From CSP1-4 sp036559965 (GTDB lineage Bacteria; Chloroflexota; Limnocylindria; Limnocylindrales; CSP1-4), in assembly GCA_036559965.1 (NCBI GenBank), contig DATBSD010000043.1:1-8293 (forward strand): DNA of 8,293 bases. The letters run 5' to 3'. Positions 6,684-8,293 of the stretch are shown one piece after another. The notes beneath the pieces are model-generated. The model saw only the letters and a list, made by a program, of their open reading frames with translations, had not been told where the DNA came from and did no database searches. The position numbers and the translations under genes are program-made. Each line of letters opens with the position of its first letter. The stretch's first letter is position 1.

Positions 6684-8293
6684 TCAGTGCCCTCGGTGGG
6701 GACGAGCCTGGAGTCGGGGCATGAGCTCGGGCAGGTCGCTCAGTGGGTCGACCGGGCGCGCGCCAAGCCGGGCCAGGAGCGCTTCGACCCCATCGCGATC
6801 CTGATGGCACATGATGGCCACGACGGCGCCGCCGAGCGATGATCCCGACCCTCCAGCGTGCCCATCGCCGGCCGCCAGCACCGCGCCGAGCGCCGCCGTC
6901 TCGCTCTCGAAGACGGGCACGTCGCGCGGGTCGATGCCGACCTCAGCCAGGCCGGCCTGGAACTCGCCGACGACCGACTCGGCAGTCCGCCCGCGCAGGT
7001 AGCCGAGCGTCTGCTTGATGACCACATGGTCGGCTCGCTGCCCGGCGATCCGGGCGATGCCACGGAGGGTGTCGTCAGGCCGGTCGCCGGCCGTGCCGAT
7101 GATCAGGGTCACCGGCCGGGTCCGACCCGCCGCACCGCCGGCGATGCCCTGGGCCACGTCGAGCAGGACGCTGACGCCGGCCTCGTTGTGGGCGAAGTCG
7201 ACGATGACGACCCGACTCCCGAGGCGATAGAGGTTCAGGCGTCCAGGGGTCAGGACGGCGCCCGGCTGGAAGGCACGCAGGCCGTCGGCCACCTCCGCCA
7301 CCGCGGCGCCGAGCGTCATGGCGCCGGCGGTCGCTGCCAGCGCGTTGGCGACGTTGTGCGCGGCCAGCCCGAACAGCGTGGCGGGCACCTCGGCGACGGC
7401 CACGATCGGCTCGCGCGCAGCGCCGTGACGGGTGACGATCCAGCCGTCCTCGATGACCACCGCTCGACCGCCGCGCGACAGGTGCCGTCGAAGGGCGCGG
7501 CTGGGCGGGCGGGTGGAGAAGAAGGTGACCGGTGCCCGGACGTGGCGCGCGCGCGCAGCGACGAGCGGATCATCGGCGTTGAGCACGACCCGCCCGCCGG
7601 GCTGCGTGATGCGCGTGATCACGGCCTTGACCTCGACCAGCTCAGGCAGGGTGTGGATGCCCTGCAGGTCGAGATGGTCCGCGCTGACGTTGGTCAGGAC
7701 GCTGGCATCGTTCGACTCGTAGCCGACGCCGCGCAGCAGGATGCCGCCGCGCGCGGTCTCCAGGACGGCCACGTCGACGTCCGCCCGATCGAGGATCTGC
7801 TTGGCTCCGGCAGGCCCCGTCCAGTCGCCGGGCTCGATGAGGCGGCCATCGACGAGCACGCCATCGGAGGTCGTGTAGCCGACTCGACGACCGGCGGCAC
7901 GCAGGATGGCGGCGATCATCCGGGTCGTGGTCGTCTTGCCGTTGGTGCCGCTGATGCTGATGATCGGTAGCCGTCGATCGGCATCGCGCAGCCAGGCGGG
8001 GGGCGTATGACCGGCCGCCTGGATGCGGCCGACGGCGCGCGTCACGGTCCGGCTGCGACGCACCGGCGTGGTCGGGGCCAAGTCTCGATCGCAACAGCGC
8101 ATGGCGGCCTCGGCGATCTCCAGGGCCCGCTCGTGCTCGCGCCAGGGAAAGGCGACGATCCAGGCGCCCGGCTCGCTCGTGCGGTGTACGGTGATCGGCA
8201 ATCTTCGCCGACGTCCGCGGGCATCGTGCTCGTCGGCCAGCCAGGCGTCCGCATCGGTCAGGCGATGGAAGCGCCGGACCCAGGCCGTCAGGT
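6684..8293 (-). CDS. CphA-related Mur ligase family protein without an ATP-grasp domain in view (5' truncated)
   Basis: The minus-strand frame ends with TGA at 6686-6684 and stays open to the right edge, giving 535 visible residues. A TTG at 8201 is in frame but has no good ribosome binding site, and coding-like sequence continues upstream of it, so the true start is probably outside the window. Numbered from that TTG: ATP-binding GTNGKTTTT (85-93, Lys89), ETARGGILLRGVGY (148-161), NVSADHLDLQGIHTLPELVEVKA (171-193), NADDP (208-212), TPGRLN (318-323), DFAHN (335-339), GTAGDRPDD (369-377) and YLRGR (401-405). These track the Mur-ligase half of the neighbouring CphA motif by motif, so the two are paralogues. 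About 110 visible residues precede the P-loop; part of this (around SEPGAWIVAFPWREHERALEIAE) may correspond to the end of the CphA N domain (THGQYNVIYEYAEER). There is no room for an ATP-grasp domain between that and the P-loop. The reaction should be ATP-dependent amide-bond formation; substrate unknown. Confidence 0.88.
   Translation of the reverse strand, partial: LTAWVRRFHRLTDADAWLADEHDARGRRRRLPITVHRTSEPGAWIVAFPWREHERALEIAEAAMRCCDRDLAPTTPVRRSRTVTRAVGRIQAAGHTPPAWLRDADRRLPIISISGTNGKTTTTRMIAAILRAAGRRVGYTTSDGVLVDGRLIEPGDWTGPAGAKQILDRADVDVAVLETARGGILLRGVGYESNDASVLTNVSADHLDLQGIHTLPELVEVKAVITRITQPGGRVVLNADDPLVAARARHVRAPVTFFSTRPPSRALRRHLSRGGRAVVIEDGWIVTRHGAAREPIVAVAEVPATLFGLAAHNVANALAATAGAMTLGAAVAEVADGLRAFQPGAVLTPGRLNLYRLGSRVVIVDFAHNEAGVSVLLDVAQGIAGGAAGRTRPVTLIIGTAGDRPDDTLRGIARIAGQRADHVVIKQTLGYLRGRTAESVVGEFQAGLAEVGIDPRDVPVFESETAALGAVLAAGDGHAGGSGSSLGGAVVAIMCHQDRDGVEALLARLGARPVDPLSDLPELMPRLQARPHRGH

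Noticed and set aside
6858..7970. A 370-codon plus-strand frame opposite the CphA-like ligase gene
   Set aside because: Same artefact: low-complexity Asp/Gly/Arg/Val content and no motifs, while the opposite strand encodes recognisable Mur-ligase motifs.
8199..8201. TTG as the start of the CphA-like ligase
   Set aside because: No convincing ribosome binding site precedes it and the frame remains open and protein-like (AWVRRFHRLTDADAWLADEH) to the window edge, so the gene is treated as truncated.
1..8293. tRNA/rRNA genes, CRISPR arrays, insertion sequences and phage genes
   Set aside because: I looked for them and saw no spaced repeats, transposase or integrase motifs, or recognisable RNA gene sequences.

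Overview
The window is GC-rich throughout (estimated by eye at close to 70%), with GTG and possibly TTG starts and strong purine-rich ribosome binding sites. It looks like chromosomal DNA of a heterotrophic high-GC bacterium. A Chloroflexota (Limnocylindria-like) or actinobacterial source fits best, but no rRNA or other marker here settles this.

Layout: the first 213 bases are the unrecognised C-terminal end of a plus-strand gene. A complete Nei/Fpg-type DNA glycosylase follows (273-1073), then a major facilitator superfamily transporter of the GPH/SLC45-like type (1137-2600). Next is a tight cyanophycin pair on the same strand: cyanophycinase cphB (2664-3503) and, 16 bases later, cyanophycin synthetase cphA (3520-6369). 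The minus strand carries two genes converging on cphA. One is a second Mur-ligase protein clearly related to the C-terminal half of CphA (6684 to beyond the right edge). The other is a previously easy-to-miss 31-residue single-helix membrane protein (6554-6459) with a near-perfect ribosome binding site.

Working together: CphA polymerises Asp and Arg into cyanophycin. Its ATP-grasp domain extends the poly-Asp backbone and its Mur-ligase domain attaches Arg to the side chains. CphB cuts the polymer to beta-Asp-Arg dipeptides, so the core of the window is a nitrogen/carbon storage module with synthesis and breakdown in one operon. No isoaspartyl dipeptidase, which would finish the breakdown, is visible. 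The most interesting part is the convergent minus-strand unit. It has a CphA-type Mur ligase that enters the Mur domain directly without an ATP-grasp domain, followed by the tiny membrane protein behind a hairpin. Its role is unknown; side-chain modification of cyanophycin or a related polymer is one inference. The transporter's substrate is also unknown.
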